Positions 23,936-39,108 of a stretch of 64,000 bases of DNA are shown here, piece by piece; position 1 is the stretch's first letter, and each line of letters opens with the position of its first letter. The stretch spans positions 13,028,418 through 13,092,417 of the forward strand of contig JAEMBT020000004.1 in NCBI GenBank assembly GCA_018873245.2. Direction: 5' to 3'. Both the position numbers and the translations under genes were made by a program. The notes beneath the pieces are model-generated. The model saw only the letters and a list, made by a program, of their open reading frames with translations, did not search any database and was not told the DNA's origin. This DNA is from Archegozetes longisetosus (lineage: Eukaryota; Arthropoda; Arachnida; Sarcoptiformes; Trhypochthoniidae).

Positions 23936-26900
23936 GCCTTTTAAGAAGAGAGTCGATTAGGTTCTTGGGATCATTGCATTAAATGAAAGACTAAAGTTGT
24001 TTTATAAAATCACAGCATATATTGCGTAATACTATATTAAGAATAGGTTTTGAGAGGGAGCGAAGTTTCAATACCTTAAACCTGCTAATGATATGTGTTT
24101 TCTTACTTGTGTATTGCCTTAATCTTAAACTTCACTCTAATAATAGAGATTCTTATAAAGTAAGTCATCAAATAGCTAGACATAACAATAAATCAATTAT
24201 TTTGACCAAAATAAACGTTAAACTAGTATTAGGAATGTAAAAAATGCACAAACAAATGTACTAAAACCACTTTTCATTGAACATTTGTTACAAAACAATT
24301 CGAATCATTTATAATACATCAAAAGTTATGAAACAAAATATATTCTCTAAAATTAAATCGTCTCTAATCTTGAATTAGTGTAAATTTTGTCACAAAAAGG
24401 CCTTTTATTACTGATTGCTTGAGTGGTGAAAACTTTGATCAGAATAATTTGAAGTTGACAAAACCATTTGAAATTGAAAAATATCGTATGGTTAATATTA
24501 GTTTCGTAGTCATTCATAATTGATAGCAACTTATTTTCAACACTTAGTCATGATAATTGAGGATTATCCGCAAATCATTTCTCAGATCTATTGTCTAACA
24601 GTTCAATTTAAATTGATACATTACATACTGCAATTCAAATTTAGTTTCAATTTATTCTTTCAAAAATCATTCTAATGAATAAAGTTATTGTAGTTTTTCA
24701 AATGTGAATTAGCACCAAAAATACTGAAAGTTATGTTTCTGGTCGTTAAGCTCAAATTTAAGTTACTTAACGTCATTTTTTGCTAAAAATGACTGATTTC
24801 AATGAAAAGCCAATCACATTTGACGAGCAATTAATTGTTTTTATTACCAGATTTAAAATTGGATTCAACTTTTATAAAGAAAAAACTTGATTTTTCAATA
24901 TTTTTGCCTCTTAGACTAATAGATATTATTGGAGTTTTATTTTTAAATTTAACTTTTTGCTTTTATTAAAATAAATGATTATTAAATAATAAGTTATTGT
25001 GTTTAGAACATCAATTGACAGAATCTCTCTAATCGCTCTTCCTTTTGTTGCCATATACCGAAAACTTGATATTTGTGTCTATGTCTAGGACTATGTCTGC
25101 CGCATTTACGTCTTCAGCTTAGAGCTAGGGTTCAATCATCTGCTATAATCGACATCAAAGGCTTTCCTGTTCAATATTGTGCGCTCAAGTTTTTTAAAAT
25201 AATATTGCCTCAACCGTAAATGTGTCGCATATTCTATGCGCTTTTTGAGCACGATTTCGCATTCCGTCTGCAATCGTAAGTCTTTTTTAAAGGGGCAAAT
25301 GACCAAAGAAGACTTGAACTACTCGTACTACTACGAGAAAAAGTATGTGTAACGCATAATAACATTTTTTAAAATTTGATAGATTTTGATTTCAATTGCT
25401 TAACATTTTACTGAATAACTAGTCGCTCAGTTTTATAAATGTTTATTACATGATCCTTTAGATTAGAAATATTGCACGATTTATTGCACGAATAAGAGTA
25501 TGCAATATCCGCTAGTTAACAATAATTGGTTTGACATTTTATATAAGATTAGTTTTAGGAGAGCTCATTCAGAGAATTGCTGTCACCATCAGTCTCCTAA
25601 ATTAAAAGTACTAAATCATTTAAAAAAAAGGTTCAAATCTAATTGAATTGTATAAAAATCGACCCAAACTTTTAATATTCTATGTTTCTAATGAACATTG
25701 TTTGAAATTTTGACGCTCTGGTAAATTGTTTTAGATCTATGAATCATTGATTTTTTGTACTATTCAATATTAAATTAATTTCATCGATTATACACAACAT
25801 TTGAAATATGAAATGTTCAGAATAGTATGAGTTTACTGCTTATTATTTGCTAATACAATATACGTTTTGAGTTTCATCAATGAGTTCTTATTCGTTCCCC
25901 TTTTCTGTCCCTGATCGCAAACACCGGTTGTTATTATCATTAGAAATGGACTGCACGTCAACCGCTAAAAGCGACTCAAATGCTTTTCCACAGTATTGCG
26001 TACGATAAGATAGTCATAAAAATGCTTGTTTTTGTCTCAATTGAAAGACAGTGTGCAATGGAAGCCAATACTACCATCTCTTGATGTTATTTTATGGCTC
26101 CAAAAGTGTTTTTTGTCGATTGTGCTCTTTCAAGCAAAAACTGGTATTTAACGATCTTAAATGCAAAACATATTAATACTTTAATTATTCAAGTCGGAGA
26201 GCTTACCAGATTTGATCAAGTACGAAATACTAACTATTCGTTTGGCGCAAAATGAACACGCATATTTTACTAATTTTTCGAATCAACGTATTTTCAAATC
26301 GAATTAATTAAGTTTGCATTTGCTCTATAGTAGAATCTCTACAAGTCTTAAGCAATTGTATAACTAATAACAGGTTCGCAAAATAAATAGTTTCAATTTG
26401 GTTCGTATCTCAGACTGAGAAAAGTGGTTTAAAAAATGCTTACATTTTTGCGTCAAACGATTTACAACTTATTGATTATCTCTTATTATTTGATTTAAGT
26501 GAACATTATTTTAAAGAATGGACACAACTTTCATTTGATTCATATTATTACTGCTGTTCAGTTGTAATTTTTCAAACACAAGTTATTTCGAATATAATCA
26601 AATATAATATTAGTAAAGTTATAACTAAATGTTAAAAAACAATTTGATCATAAGTTATAAGAGTTTCATTTTTGTTGCCAACTGTCGTAACGCTCAAATT
26701 TGTATGATTCAATTTTAATCTTTTAATTAATTGCAGTTCGATGTCTTATTTCGTTATTCGAACGATAAAAGTAATAATTTAACACTTTTAGTCCTTTGCT
26801 AAAAAATCAATTTATTTATTTGAACTAATTTTTTCAATTGACACCATGAAAGGAATCTTATCATAAATTGCATTTAAGGGAACGCATAGTAAAGGAAACT

Positions 26901-29900
26901 TTGACTAAATCAATAAGTTATGCGATAAACTACTTAATCTGCTGGCGTAGAAATTCTTGTTGTCTTTTTGTCGGTACTGCAAAGCAGCAACTTTTTTATC
27001 TATTAGTTATAAAGATATTTCATTTCTCAGCCCTACAGTCAGTTTTTCGTTCTGATTAAACTCTTTATTTGATTATTTAATTGTTTTGTTGAAACAAAAA
27101 TAACTCACTTTTCAATGACTTTTATGGTTAATGAATGAGACAGACTAACAAATTTTGGACTCAAAGCTATTAATGAATTAAAAAGGCCGTAATTTAATTG
27201 ATAGCCTAGAGCTATATTATAGAGAAGGTGTCAGGCATAATTTGCTTTAAAACCCAACTGTTCAGCATATATTACATATCTGACCATTTGTTTCAGAATT
27301 GTGTACAATATCTTTACTAACTTGACTTAAAATCAATTTTTAAGATAACTAGTACTGTCCATTTGAACAACAATTTGACTAAATTCAAGTTCCAACATTG
27401 TAATACTGCTATAATCAATGTTAATTATTATATAGCTAGCTATAAATTTTTGAATCTGCTTCGAATCTGTTTATAAGTTTTATGGCCAATAATTAGTGCC
27501 CAAAGTTATCAGATCTTTGAACCAAATGACTTGAATAGGTAACGAATATTCTGATAAGTTTAATGTTTGACTAAAATCTAATACTGGTGTTAAGTTAATA
27601 TTAATTTTGAAAAGGAAAACCTTTAACACGACTGGTACTACAATAAAATCTTGTCTTCTTAATTGAACCATAGTTTCCTGCTTTTACCAAGTGCGTTGTA
27701 AAATTTGAGAACTGGGTAAGTTTTACTTGGAATAAATGAATTATGATTCATCAACTTTTAGTTATCGATGCTCATAGAAAGTTGTTATCAACTTTCAAAA
27801 GTCATTGGTTTGATACAGAGCTATCAAATTTATTGAGATTAAAAATCTTTTGTAAAACTTTTACGTGAAATATATTAATTTTTAAGAATTTATGCCAAAA
27901 GTGATTCAATTAAAAAACATTAGAGTTGCTCTTTATATAATTTAATGATTATAAAGAGCTTTTTGTCTGGTTTCACTTCTGGAAATGACTCATATTTTAA
28001 GCTTAATACTTAATGAATTATATATTTATTAGTTGAACGGATTTACAAAATTCGTGGGCGTTATTCATGGATTTAAATTGAAAGGGCTAAGTCGTGCTAG
28101 AATTTGAATTTTTCATCAAATTGAATGATTCATTAGCCTAAGAATGCTATGACATAAAAATGACATCATAACTAACTTTATATAAATTATTTTTATGATC
28201 CATTATTAAGTTCTTAGCATTTTTATCAGTGCGTTTTACTTGAATTTTTGTATCGATCGATTAGTTTTACACTGTTTACATTATCGAACACAAATTTTCA
28301 GAACAGTCAATTCAATTAAATGATTTATTTATTAGGCAGCGTACTTCGCTTCGAACTGCAGATCATGTAATGGTTGTGAAGAGTGGCCCTCAAAAATGAG
28401 TTGGTTTGCAATAGAAGCTCAGATGGCAGCTCAAAATTGAATATCAGTTTTACAGATGATTGTATTTATTATAACTGAGCACTTGGGCGATAAAACTAAT
28501 TTAAGTAAAAATTAGTTTCAAGTATTTCGTTACAGGAATCTGACTGACATGAATCGGTTATTTATTTGAAAGCGTCACAACTCATCCAAGTGTTGATAAA
28601 AATTGGTCAAACTGAGTCAAATCTCCTGTTAAGTAATTAAAAAAGGGTCAAATGAGTGAATTTTCGGGCCACTTCTAATTGAAAACTAGAAATCTGTGTT
28701 AATGCCTTAAAAGTAGAGGTTGCTTAAAATATGTTGTTTTCAATTATAGATTCAAAGTCTTATAGATTTAAAGGGGAAAGTCGTTAATCAGCCGTTTTCT
28801 GGGCCCCAATAATAAATACAGTAAAAATGAGATTTTTCTCGGAACTAAACATTAGAATTTGAGCCCATAAGACATAGGAGAGGCTGAAAAGAGAAAAAAG
28901 GGTCGTATTGTTTATATAACAGACACGCATTTTGCGGCTCATCGAATATTTAGAAAGAAAAATCTTGTTCAACTTTATCACCAAATTTAGACAAAAAACA
29001 TCTAAGGCTCGAATTTCTAGCCACAAATTATATACGACTAAAGAATTTGCCAATTCTTACTCAAATCTATTTGAAATATTTTCTTTCTCTTAATACTAAC
29101 TATAATAGAGAACTAATAGTATTATAGAATAGAGGGAGAGAGAGATGTAATGTAAGAGGAAATAGATTACAGAGCAATAAAACATTTACTGAGAAATAGT
29201 ATGAAATGAAATCAGCACTTGAAATATTTGGTGCTTTCAGCCCCCGCTTCCCGTCGAAAAGGCAACTAATTTTAATGAGTCGTAAGTCCAACTTTATTTT
29301 TCTATATACTCGATTTCACCCCTTTCTTGTAATAATAGTAATATTCATACTTTGCTTTGACTCGTTTATTTCGTATATAAGCTCATACCAAATACTGTTT
29401 TATGTTCTATCAAAAAAGCCTTGCATTTCAGTTTGAGTTGTGACTAAGTACTAAAGGTATCTGATAGCAAACCTCCCACTAAGAACTGGTTGCGCACAAC
29501 GGCGTCAATGCTATGAGAAGATTAGAAGCCAATTCCTAGAAACAAACGCCAAAATGCTTTTTTCGTAGGCATTCAAAGCGTATTCATATGGCTTTATATT
29601 GCCATCTGAACAACAATGCTCTACCATTTCGTCTTTATTACTATTTGAAGTTTAAAAATATTTCTCTTTCACATCAGTTACATTTCATTATTATTATTAT
29701 TAGTAGTAGTAGTATTAGTAGTAGTATAAGTATTAATATTAGTGATACAACATTAGATAATTGTTTTTTTACAAACTTGTGTTTTTCAAATCTGCGTTAC
29801 TAACTGTGCACTACAGAATGTTCTGCAAACTTTGGTCCAATAGTAGTGAAGAGCTATCAATTTAAAGAGCAAGTAAGTGCTTCTATACAATATTTTATTT

Positions 29901-30099
29901 ATATATTCTGACAGATTCTCTTTTAATTATCATAAAATGACTCAATAATGGATGGCTTAATAATTGAGGGATTAGTTGACATATTTAACGTAATACTATT
30001 GATTCATAATCGTAATGATGATCAATAGGTTTAATGATAGATTATCTATAGAAAATAGACTCTAATATGAGAGTCAAACGTATGAATAATAGATAGTGT
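23936..30099. other. Non-coding AT-rich DNA
   Basis: No frame shows coding character. A GC-richer patch at about 25.03-25.28 kb ends in a donor-like CGTAAGTC but has no open frame of note. Nothing else recognisable was found apart from the trinucleotide tract at 29.69 kb. Confidence 0.5.
29687..29728 (+). repeat. ATT/AGT trinucleotide tract
   Basis: A short run of ATT units passes into AGT units with an interspersed ATT; an imperfect trinucleotide microsatellite. Confidence 0.75.
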
Positions 30100-30489
30100 A
30101 GGAAATAGAGAAAGAGAAATATGAATCAGTGTGTCTTAAGTGTTGGTCATTTGGTCTCCGACACGGACTCCGGTCGCCCACGTGCTGCATCAGGTGCTTG
30201 TGACTGAAGCCAATCATATTTAATAGTCAGGTACCTGAAGTAGCGCGCGGAGTACTACGAGTAATGTCTTCACTTGCTTCTCAGTGCATTTTTGTTTCAC
30301 TAACTCTTTTCAACTGATCTCTTTCTCTCTTCTGATACTTTATTTGTGCTGTTCATTCATTTTTGTCGGCTTCTCGTTATTTTTGTTATTGTTATTTTTA
30401 TTTGAAAATTTCTTGACAGTTAGTCTTTTTCCTGAGTCATTACAGTCGGAAGTAATGAGTCACTGTTATAGCGACTCATCGGCTTTTCG

Positions 30490-30681
30490 ACGTCTCACAT
30501 GTTTTGCCGCATAAAAGAGATGGTCGACACGTTTTTCGGTTATTCAATCGAATGCCTCCTCAAGTGAACGACCGGTTCTGAAGTTTATTAGAAGCTTTTC
30601 TTAGTTTGAAAGTGTTTCGACTCTCCGAATATCTGTAGCAAAGTGTTCGTCGACTACTAGTCAGGTATGAGTTGAACTCAA
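30490..30681 (+). promoter_or_regulatory. Candidate TATA promoter and 5' untranslated exon
   Basis: CATAAAAG (about 30510-30517) is followed about 30 bases later by an initiator-like TTCAATC (about 30543). A GC-richer segment then runs to a strong donor, CAA|GTAAGT, with the intron starting at 30682. The matching acceptor is a T-rich tract ending TTTTTAACAG at 31301. Upstream DNA (30.15-30.30 kb) is also GC-richer, with GGCGACCGGAG-type sequence on the minus strand. I infer the 5' end of a + strand gene whose main coding part is not found in the window. Confidence 0.35.
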
Positions 30682-31317
30682 GTAAGTCTTGCTTAATATT
30701 AATCTATTAGTAAACACTTATTAATTGAATTTTGTGATCGTCTTCAATTTTGTTTGCTATAACGTAATACTTGATTTATTTGTTCGACAAGTCTTAGTTA
30801 AGAGATTGTCATAATTCACTTAAGTCTTATATTGTTTTTGATTAGTGATTATTTTATTTCAAATTAAAACTCGAGTCGGATATTTGATCGATTTATTATC
30901 AGAGTTTGTGTTACAATTTTAGGGACAATAATTTTAAGTATTTTCATCTGTTCACAAATTATGATAACAGCTTTTAATTTATATTCAGGATTTGTCGCAA
31001 TTTTCTATACAAACAATCATTAGATCTTATCTAATCGCTTGTCCTTCTGTGGCACTCTTGGACTGGTATTCTCTTTTGACTGACGCTGAGCCGTTGTTCT
31101 CTTGAAAAAGACTTATGGATTACTTGAGAATCAAGTGAACAGATAGGTTGAACAACAGTCAATCGAGTATCAATTTCTCAGTTTAGCATACTATCTACAA
31201 GTATAAGAATAAGAATTATCAGTTATCTTCAAGTATAATTACTTAGTCAAAAAGTTAACTCTGGTTCGGTCAATTAAAATTTTTAATTTCATTTTTAACA
31301 GAGTTATTATCGTTGAG

Positions 31318-31359
31318 ATGAGTTGTCATCCGCACGTAAAATCACACGCCGTTCCGCAG
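31318..31359 (+). CDS. Possible first coding exon of an unidentified gene
   Basis: An ATG lies 16 bases after a strong acceptor (31300-31301). It opens a 14-codon segment, MSCHPHVKSHAVPQ, ending in CAG|GTTAGC, a plausible phase-0 donor. The segment is GC-richer than its surroundings. Read through, the frame stops at 31387-31389. A short first coding exon after a 5' untranslated exon is common in arthropod genes, but no downstream partner exon is identified, so a non-coding transcript is equally possible. Confidence 0.22.
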
Positions 31360-31699
31360 GTTAGCCGCGACTTAGTCCTTAGTGTCTGACTTTTTCGTGA
31401 AGTGCACACAAGTCTCATAAATTAAACATATATACCATGACGAGAACATGTCAACTTCCATTATGATTGTCGGCGGTCTTTCTCCTGTGTAGTCTATGTA
31501 TACTCTTTCTGAGTGGTGAGACGAGTGATTGCGGCACTTCAATAATGGTAATCGTTAGAGCGGTCAGATTCACCAATAGTGAAGAAAAGGTCATTTGCCG
31601 ATTGTACTTCATCAGGTGCTCTGGTCAATATTTAATTAGAATCCAGGCATCTTATGGAGTGCAACTATAAAGTGATCCTATTTTACGTCAATTGTTCAT

Positions 31700-34600
31700 A
31701 AGCCACTGACATGACGCCATAAATCTGATAAACATATTAATATATCTATTTAATAATTAACTTAAACCAATTGGTGTAAAACGTTATGCATTGCTGATGG
31801 TTCGTCAGAGTGCTGTCACTTGTGCTTCAGTTCATAGACTAAGACATAAGCACAGAAGATGATTCGTTACTTTATTTGACACTATCATTATCAGTCTATT
31901 ATTCATTGTTCGCCTGTCAATTAAAACTTCTTATTATTTTAATTACCATTATTATAACAAACTTTCAATCTGTGGGCAAATCAAAATAGAAGTTTAGATA
32001 AAACTAATTAGAAATGTAAATAATTGTTGCAAATTATAGAAATAATGTATTGTTACTGATTTTCCAATAATCTCTAAGAATCAGTCTTAGAGGTGGAGTT
32101 GTTTAACTAATTATTTACCAAAACTTTAATAAAGCTTTTGTTCTCAAATGGAAAAGAATTTAATTTGAAGTGTTGCAGTAATCATTTTTTTAGTGCAGAC
32201 CGTTATTTGCCTTTTGTTGCAAATAAGCCATAAATTAAGATTAGCAAAACGCTTCTCATGTCAGGGTTATTATCATTACTATGCGAACAGACTGCCAGAT
32301 ATTTTTCACTATAATTGCAGATATAAAGGTAACATTTACCATCTGCTCTTGTGTTAGGCCATAGTCTTTGAAGGCACCTCTTTTTCCAATTTGATCATTA
32401 AACCCGTTACGCTATTGAGCGAATCAATCTTATTTGTCAGTTATTTGCGTCACAATCGATTCAATTTAAGCTGGTGTCCAATTTTTTACTCATTAAGGTT
32501 TTAGAGTCCTTTCAAAGTGTTTGGTTAATTACTTCAATTAGGTTTTTGTGCGTAAACCTCAAGTTTATAGTTTGAAAATACCTAATTCTAAGCACTAAAT
32601 TGACTTATTTTGTTAAGAATTGGATAAAATTTTGGCACTAAATTCTGAGTATCTCACAAAATAAGCTTCACAAAGCGCTGTAATGAGAGACCGTAACATT
32701 AAAAGGGCTAGAAATGAATGTAAATTATGTTCCTTTGTGTGTATGTCTAGTATTAGTCACCACCACATTCTCGCCGCACATAATTTTGGGCTTTAGTAAA
32801 TGCTAAAATCACGTAAATCAAGTTCTTTTTGGTGCATCAATGATATTGCCAGAGGTATAATAGCCTATTTGGGAATCATTTGCGAGCAAAAACATAAGAC
32901 AAAAGTAACTGTAATATGGGTTTAACTGATTTGAATCAGAAATGTTTCAAACATTTTGCAATAACTGCAGTCTGCAGTCGTGCTAACTATTGATAACTGT
33001 ATTTTTATATGACTTTTTCAAAGTAGTAATTCATAGAAATAAAAACAATTAACGACCTGAATATGAATGAGTTAAGTCAGTCTCTTTCATAGAACAATGA
33101 CAAAGGCATGAAAAAAAATAAATTGTTAAAATAACTTTTATCCCCTTTAGCGCCAGGTTTTCACATTAAACCATTACTACGTTATAAGGCATTTACTATT
33201 TTAGTATAGTCTTTGACACTGATAGAGATAGACTGAGTTATAAGACTGTTAGGCGATACACCTGGCAGGAAAGAGCAGTTAATTCTGGGACCAACATTTT
33301 CATGGCTCATCAGTACAGATGGTCATAGATTTCTGCTCGATAATGTCGATTAAAATGACTCATTTCAAACCCATTATAACTGGTCTGAAAATTTATCAGG
33401 CTTGAGACATTGTCTCAGTAATTTTTGATTATCTCTTTGCTTTTATACGAGTTTTATTATTAGGTCTTTTTTTAGTTTTTCCTATCGAAAATGATCACAA
33501 ATAACTTTTGACTCGTTTTCTCTGCGAACGGAAACTATTTCTATCATTCATACAAGCATAATATTATGCTCTATAAGATAATTGAAGATCTAGAAGTAAA
33601 CGGGTTTATTACTTGAGAATCTAAGTAGTTTGGATAGAGGACTAGTGAGGAATTTCTTGCTTCAACCATTAGGAGTGGCCTGACTAGAGGAAACAATTTG
33701 GTTTTAAGTTATGTGATACTATGCCTCTAGTCGAATATCATTCCTGGAACTCATTTTTGAGTCTAAATATGCTAAACATTCTTTCGTGAATTTTCTTAAA
33801 GAAAAAAACCAAAAAAAAATGGAACTCAATATGAAATATGAATGATAACGAATTAAAAGTTTTAAAAAGTTGATGGCACATTCAATAAGTGTTATAATTA
33901 CAATATCAGAAGAATATTGAATGAAGTTTTTGTCAATAAGAGTTAATGTAATAAAAATGATCTAACCTATAGATCAGAAGGGTTTAATTCAATTAGGATT
34001 CAGGTTAATTTTGATCGAGTGCACAAATACTTACTTAATAAGCTAAAACGTTCAACCTACAATTTATCAATAATGACTGAATTATGTATTTAATCAGAAT
34101 TCTTAGTAGAATCACATAAATATGAGATTATGCACTAAGTATTTTCTGTTTATAACATTGTAATGTAAATCTATTTTGATCGGCAAATGATTATCCTATA
34201 ATGAACGCACAATATGTCATACGATATAAACTTGTGTAACAATATATACCTGTAAAATATGATACCGTATACAAAGAATACGTGTAGAAAGACTCGTGCA
34301 GTGCAAGTGAGCATCAAATTTTTGAGGCGCATCTGAGTGGCGGAAATCCGTTCCTGAGATTAAAAACCTGAAAGTAATTGTAATTTTTTCCTTATCAATA
34401 ATTGACTTATAAATTATATATGAAAATGGTTTTCTGTTCCGTTTGGTTTGAGAGTTATTAGTGATATTTGAAAAAGGTTTTCATTCGTTAAAGTTATTAG
34501 TGATTGAGAAGAGTATCATTCTTGCAACAATTCAATTGATCGTCTGTCTCGTTGACTACGTTTCGAATTTTAATTTATTCAAGTTTCAGTCGATATTTAT

Positions 34601-37600
34601 ACGACTTACAAATTCTCAATGAAATATATGGCGAAATTTTTTGCAATGTCTATGTTCTCAGCAGGAACTACAATACAATAACTCTGATAAAGTTTTACTA
34701 GCTTTCAAGTTATTTTACTTTAAACTGTTCACATTTATTACTTAACTTTTTTTGAATAAAATCCTATTGTAAATCATTTTGCAATGTTGTATTCGATATT
34801 TTTCAAGTTTATCGTCAATTTTTCGATAATTGATTGGCCGACATGCTTGTTTTTCCATTATAATTAAATTATAATGAAATTGAAATTATTTATATTAGGT
34901 AAACTTGACTTTGTTTGTTTGTTGTTTGTTGTTAGGGTGTCAATTTTCTAAGCGTAAAGAACATTTCTATGACATTCACATCGAAAAGTAAGTGGGAATC
35001 AAGAGTTATACGTTACGGCACATACACTAAGAACAATTTACTTAAGGTTTCAAACAAATTCGTGTTCAGTTCATATAAGGTCAAAAAAGAAGTTCTAACT
35101 GAAAACATGTTGTAAACCCACTACTTATTTGGTACGTTTGTTAAATGATTTTTGGCTAATTTGTAGCACCACTACTCACCACATCAAGTATATGACGAGC
35201 ATTCTTATTGACGAACGTTTAACTACAATACAATATCTGATGACATTTTTTATACTGTATTTTAAATAAATGGGTGTATGCTTTTCATTCTAATAATTTT
35301 GACATGAGAAACCTCACTCACTTTATAACTCTTGGATGCGATACTATTAAAAGTAATAATTACAAAACTAAAGGGTTAATGTGATCTCTATTCAAATTTT
35401 CAAAGATTATAACTTTGAAGTCGGAGGCATTTCTTCTATAGATTTAGCTATTTTGTGATTTCAATTTTAAATGATAATTGAGTTCAAAGTTTTAATAATT
35501 GCAGTGATTTGCTCATGCCTTTGCATGTTAAAAAAATATTGACTAAATCAAATTTTCATAACAATTATTCTTTTTTAACCTTTGTTTTACTTTTTCATAA
35601 AAGTTTGATTAGACATATAAGGCTCGATCATTTCTAAGAATAACCGAAAATTCTACAGCATAGGGAGTAATCAATTGATTAACTACAACACAATCCCTAA
35701 ACTAGTTCGAGGATCTAGAAAAACCTGGACCACATATTTATTGAGTTACATAGATTTACGTTGAGGCCAAGTGTTAAGTTTTGTTGTTATCACGTAATCC
35801 CTGTCTTCCGCTATTCTATGAAAAAATAGTTATGACTCGTTTCATCCTTTTCCATGAATAAAAATGACTGATCATACTTGTTTAGGAAACATTAGAAGAT
35901 GTCGCAATGCAGGCAATTACCAGTTTTTATGTCGTTTAAACGATTAAAATTGCTATATATTTAAATCTTATATTTGCGCTCTTACTCGCATTTTATTCCA
36001 ATTTTAGTTTAATTCTAAAATTTGTAATCTTCAAACTCAGGTTTTGTTATTCAATACATCAAGTATATTTTCTCAAATTTTAAATATGAAATCGTTGGCC
36101 TCGCATCTGATCATATGATTAGTCCAGAATAGAATAAAAAGTATGGGAAAATCATTTACCATTTGTTTACTGAAATAAAATCAATTTTCTATCGATGTGT
36201 GAAATGAAATTACGTATTTTATTATTTGTACTGAATCAATTTTCGGGTACAAGATAGTACTGAGAAAGTACTTAATTGTTCAAATTCAATAATCATGATT
36301 GAGTCTGAGCGAAGGTAAATAAAATTGTTTTTGATGTCACGTAAGAGTTGTATGACACCGATTAGATAATCATTTATATTTCAAGTAAAACTAAATCCAA
36401 TTCATAACATAAGTGATCAAATTTTAGTTTATCATTCGAGAAAATGGTAAAAATAATATTAACATTTAAGTTGTTTAGGCGTTGACATAGTAATTGGTAA
36501 CTTGCTTTTTTAACTTGACAATTTATTTCAAGTGTAATTAATTGGATCAAGTTTTGTGTACGTCTATTATTTTTTTTTTCTTTATTAGTCGTGTACTTTC
36601 TTCTTTTTACTTATTTTATTAACTTTAGTAAGAATTTTAAGGCTAGAATGAGAAGAAAATTTATGGCATTACTAGAGTTAAAGGATCTACTGAAGGACGT
36701 TAAGTTTATTCCTCCTCCGTATATATTTATCTACCACGGATTGCGACTTGTCTCGAATATACAGGATATATTTATACTTATTTATACCTATATTTATACT
36801 CAGGGTTTGTGTAATTGAAACGTTGTATTTTGTCGCTTCACTTTATTTTTTAACGAATATAATTTTTGTGATGCATACTTAGAATGTATATCATTTTCAT
36901 TGGAGTGAACTTTCAAAATAAGATTGTCGTATTGAATGGCTAACACATTGTAACTGAATATCAACTGTCTTATTAATCAATGTTGATGCGACAGATTAAT
37001 TTTGTTGGTTTTTCAAATCCTCGACTGAATCCTATTACGCCTAAACATTCCTTTATTTGATTTGCTGCCTTTGAAGCAGAGTCAATGCTCAAAAATATTT
37101 GCATTCTTTCTAACAGTTAATGTTTTAGTCATAAATCTATTATACAATTACTTGAATGCGCTGCAAGTCACAAAATATTTTGAACGCAATATGACCGGTA
37201 CCGCACATAATTAGGTCTAAAACTTTTCATTAAATTAATTTTATTTTTGTTTGAGTGAACGTTATTTTCCCCAAAATAGAGTTGAGTATTACATGGACTG
37301 TAATTCTACTATTAATTTTGATGATCGCTTTTGCTAATCAAAATATTCAAATTTTTATCTGAAAATGCTTTACAACCTTAATTTTATGTGAAGGATATAA
37401 ATTAAGTTCCTTCTTATAAGTTAGACTGTCTCATACTCGCAGTAAAATTGTGTTATAGCAGATAAAGCCAATTTTTACAAACTTATAACAAATAACATTA
37501 CTTTAAAAGCTAAATTACTGACGACATTTTTGTAAAACTATATACATTTAGATAAATTGGTTGAATCCAAAGTCATTTTTGTAGTAACCACAGAAAGTCG

Positions 37601-39100
37601 AATAAAACTGAAATGATCATCTAAGGCTCCAACAGTTTAAACTTGAATACAAAACTGTTGTCTATCTCTGACGAAATAACGTTATCTTTAATTAATCTGA
37701 TAATTGTATGATTCGTGCTTGTTATTGCACATTTGAATGGCATCTGTTATCTTTTTATATGCATTGCTCGAATAGTTGACTTAAACTTCAGTTCAACCGT
37801 TCTATTTACAGAGCCAACTCTCCATTCTAACCTTATTAAACTTAAACTTTCATAGTACTTTTCACTTTTGAACGTTTTTAGCCAATAAAGACTCTGATTT
37901 TCCTAAAACGCAACCAGTTATTTAAACATAGTATTAATAGCTTAATTTATTTGGTTGACTACGCTTTTATTTGCAACTTCAATTTGTACTCAGATTATCT
38001 ATGGTTCTCCCATCCTATTAAAGTGCATGTCTAACTTATAACTTTAAAATAAGCTTCAACAAGAAAGTATTCAATTGAACTCTATTTTGTAGTTTGCTCC
38101 TAAGTTTGATTAATCAATAATTGAAGGCTTTAAACATTTATTAGACTATTAATTTGAAAATGATCCAAAACTTGAAAATATGGTTATTTTTGCGCATTAG
38201 TGTGCAGTAGTAGATATAAGCCGTAAGACGAAATAGTTGTAGGATTTGCTAAAATATTTCAAGTATTCAACATAATCCATGCAAATGATTATATGAAAAT
38301 ATGATTCATTTTTTCAGATCATTACCAAAGGTTTAAAGAGTAAGTTCTGAGCTCAATAGTAAAAACCATAATTAACTAACAATTACTGGTTAGTGCACAG
38401 GCCTTTTATGCCTAAAGTATGGGTCATTTACAAACACACATTCAAATAATTTGATAAGTACCGCGAGTTATCACATTTGAGAGAGAGCATTTATTTTTTT
38501 TAAACATGTCACGCTTTAAGTCAAAACACATATAAGATTATTTTCTTAGATATTTTCACATCTAAGCGAATAACTTAATAATTGAAAAGTAAATTGAAGC
38601 GCCGATTTTACAATATTCTATATATAGTAAAAACAAAATACATTATGAGATCAGGTTTTTTCAATTTAAGAAAAGTTTGCCAAAAATATACATAAATATA
38701 TTGAATTATTTGTAGAAAAGTTAACAACAATTTTAAGTTTTCTCTTTTCTTCAATCATACAGTTTTTGCATTTGTTTTTACCTCAACATTAACTTTAGTT
38801 TGACTTCAATTTAAATCATTGTTTAAGAGCAGTCGAATGAGCGTTCAATTGATTTGTACATAAACTTGCCATATATTTATTTGATGTCATATTCATTTTT
38901 GTGATTAATTGAGTCATTTAGTCTCATTCAGTTAAGTATTAATAATTTGATTAATTGTTTACGTTAAAAGGCCTCTACCGACTTTGCGTTCAACTAACGT
39001 GTTAGAGATGTCCACGTGAGATAAATAATATCCGAATGTGTTTAGTCTTAAGATGTCTCATATGTCAAGTTCTAATGACTTGCTTCTATTTTTCGATTCT
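31700..39100. other. Non-coding AT-rich DNA
   Basis: No supportable gene. Local GC-richer patches occur near 33.25-33.32 kb, 33.65-33.76 kb and 34.29-34.37 kb. A TTTG-type low-complexity run lies at 34911-34934. A strong pyrimidine tract ending in AG near 36.6 kb precedes a short open frame, but the match is too weak to call an exon. Confidence 0.5.
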
Positions 39101-39108
39101 TACTTCAA

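Noticed and set aside
25120-25140. GGGTTCAATCAT, similar to a tRNA B box
   Set aside because: No A box at the right distance and no cloverleaf could be drawn.
31467-31670. Frame resembling a signal peptide plus cysteines (VFLLCSLCILFLSG)
   Set aside because: There is no in-frame ATG, a stop lies directly upstream, and no acceptor of quality supports an exon start.
36591-36818. Strong pyrimidine tract and AG followed by an open frame with MRRKFMALLELKDLLKDVKF
   Set aside because: Only a short segment looks coding, the frame ends in low-complexity TAT repeats, and no partner exon or family was recognised.
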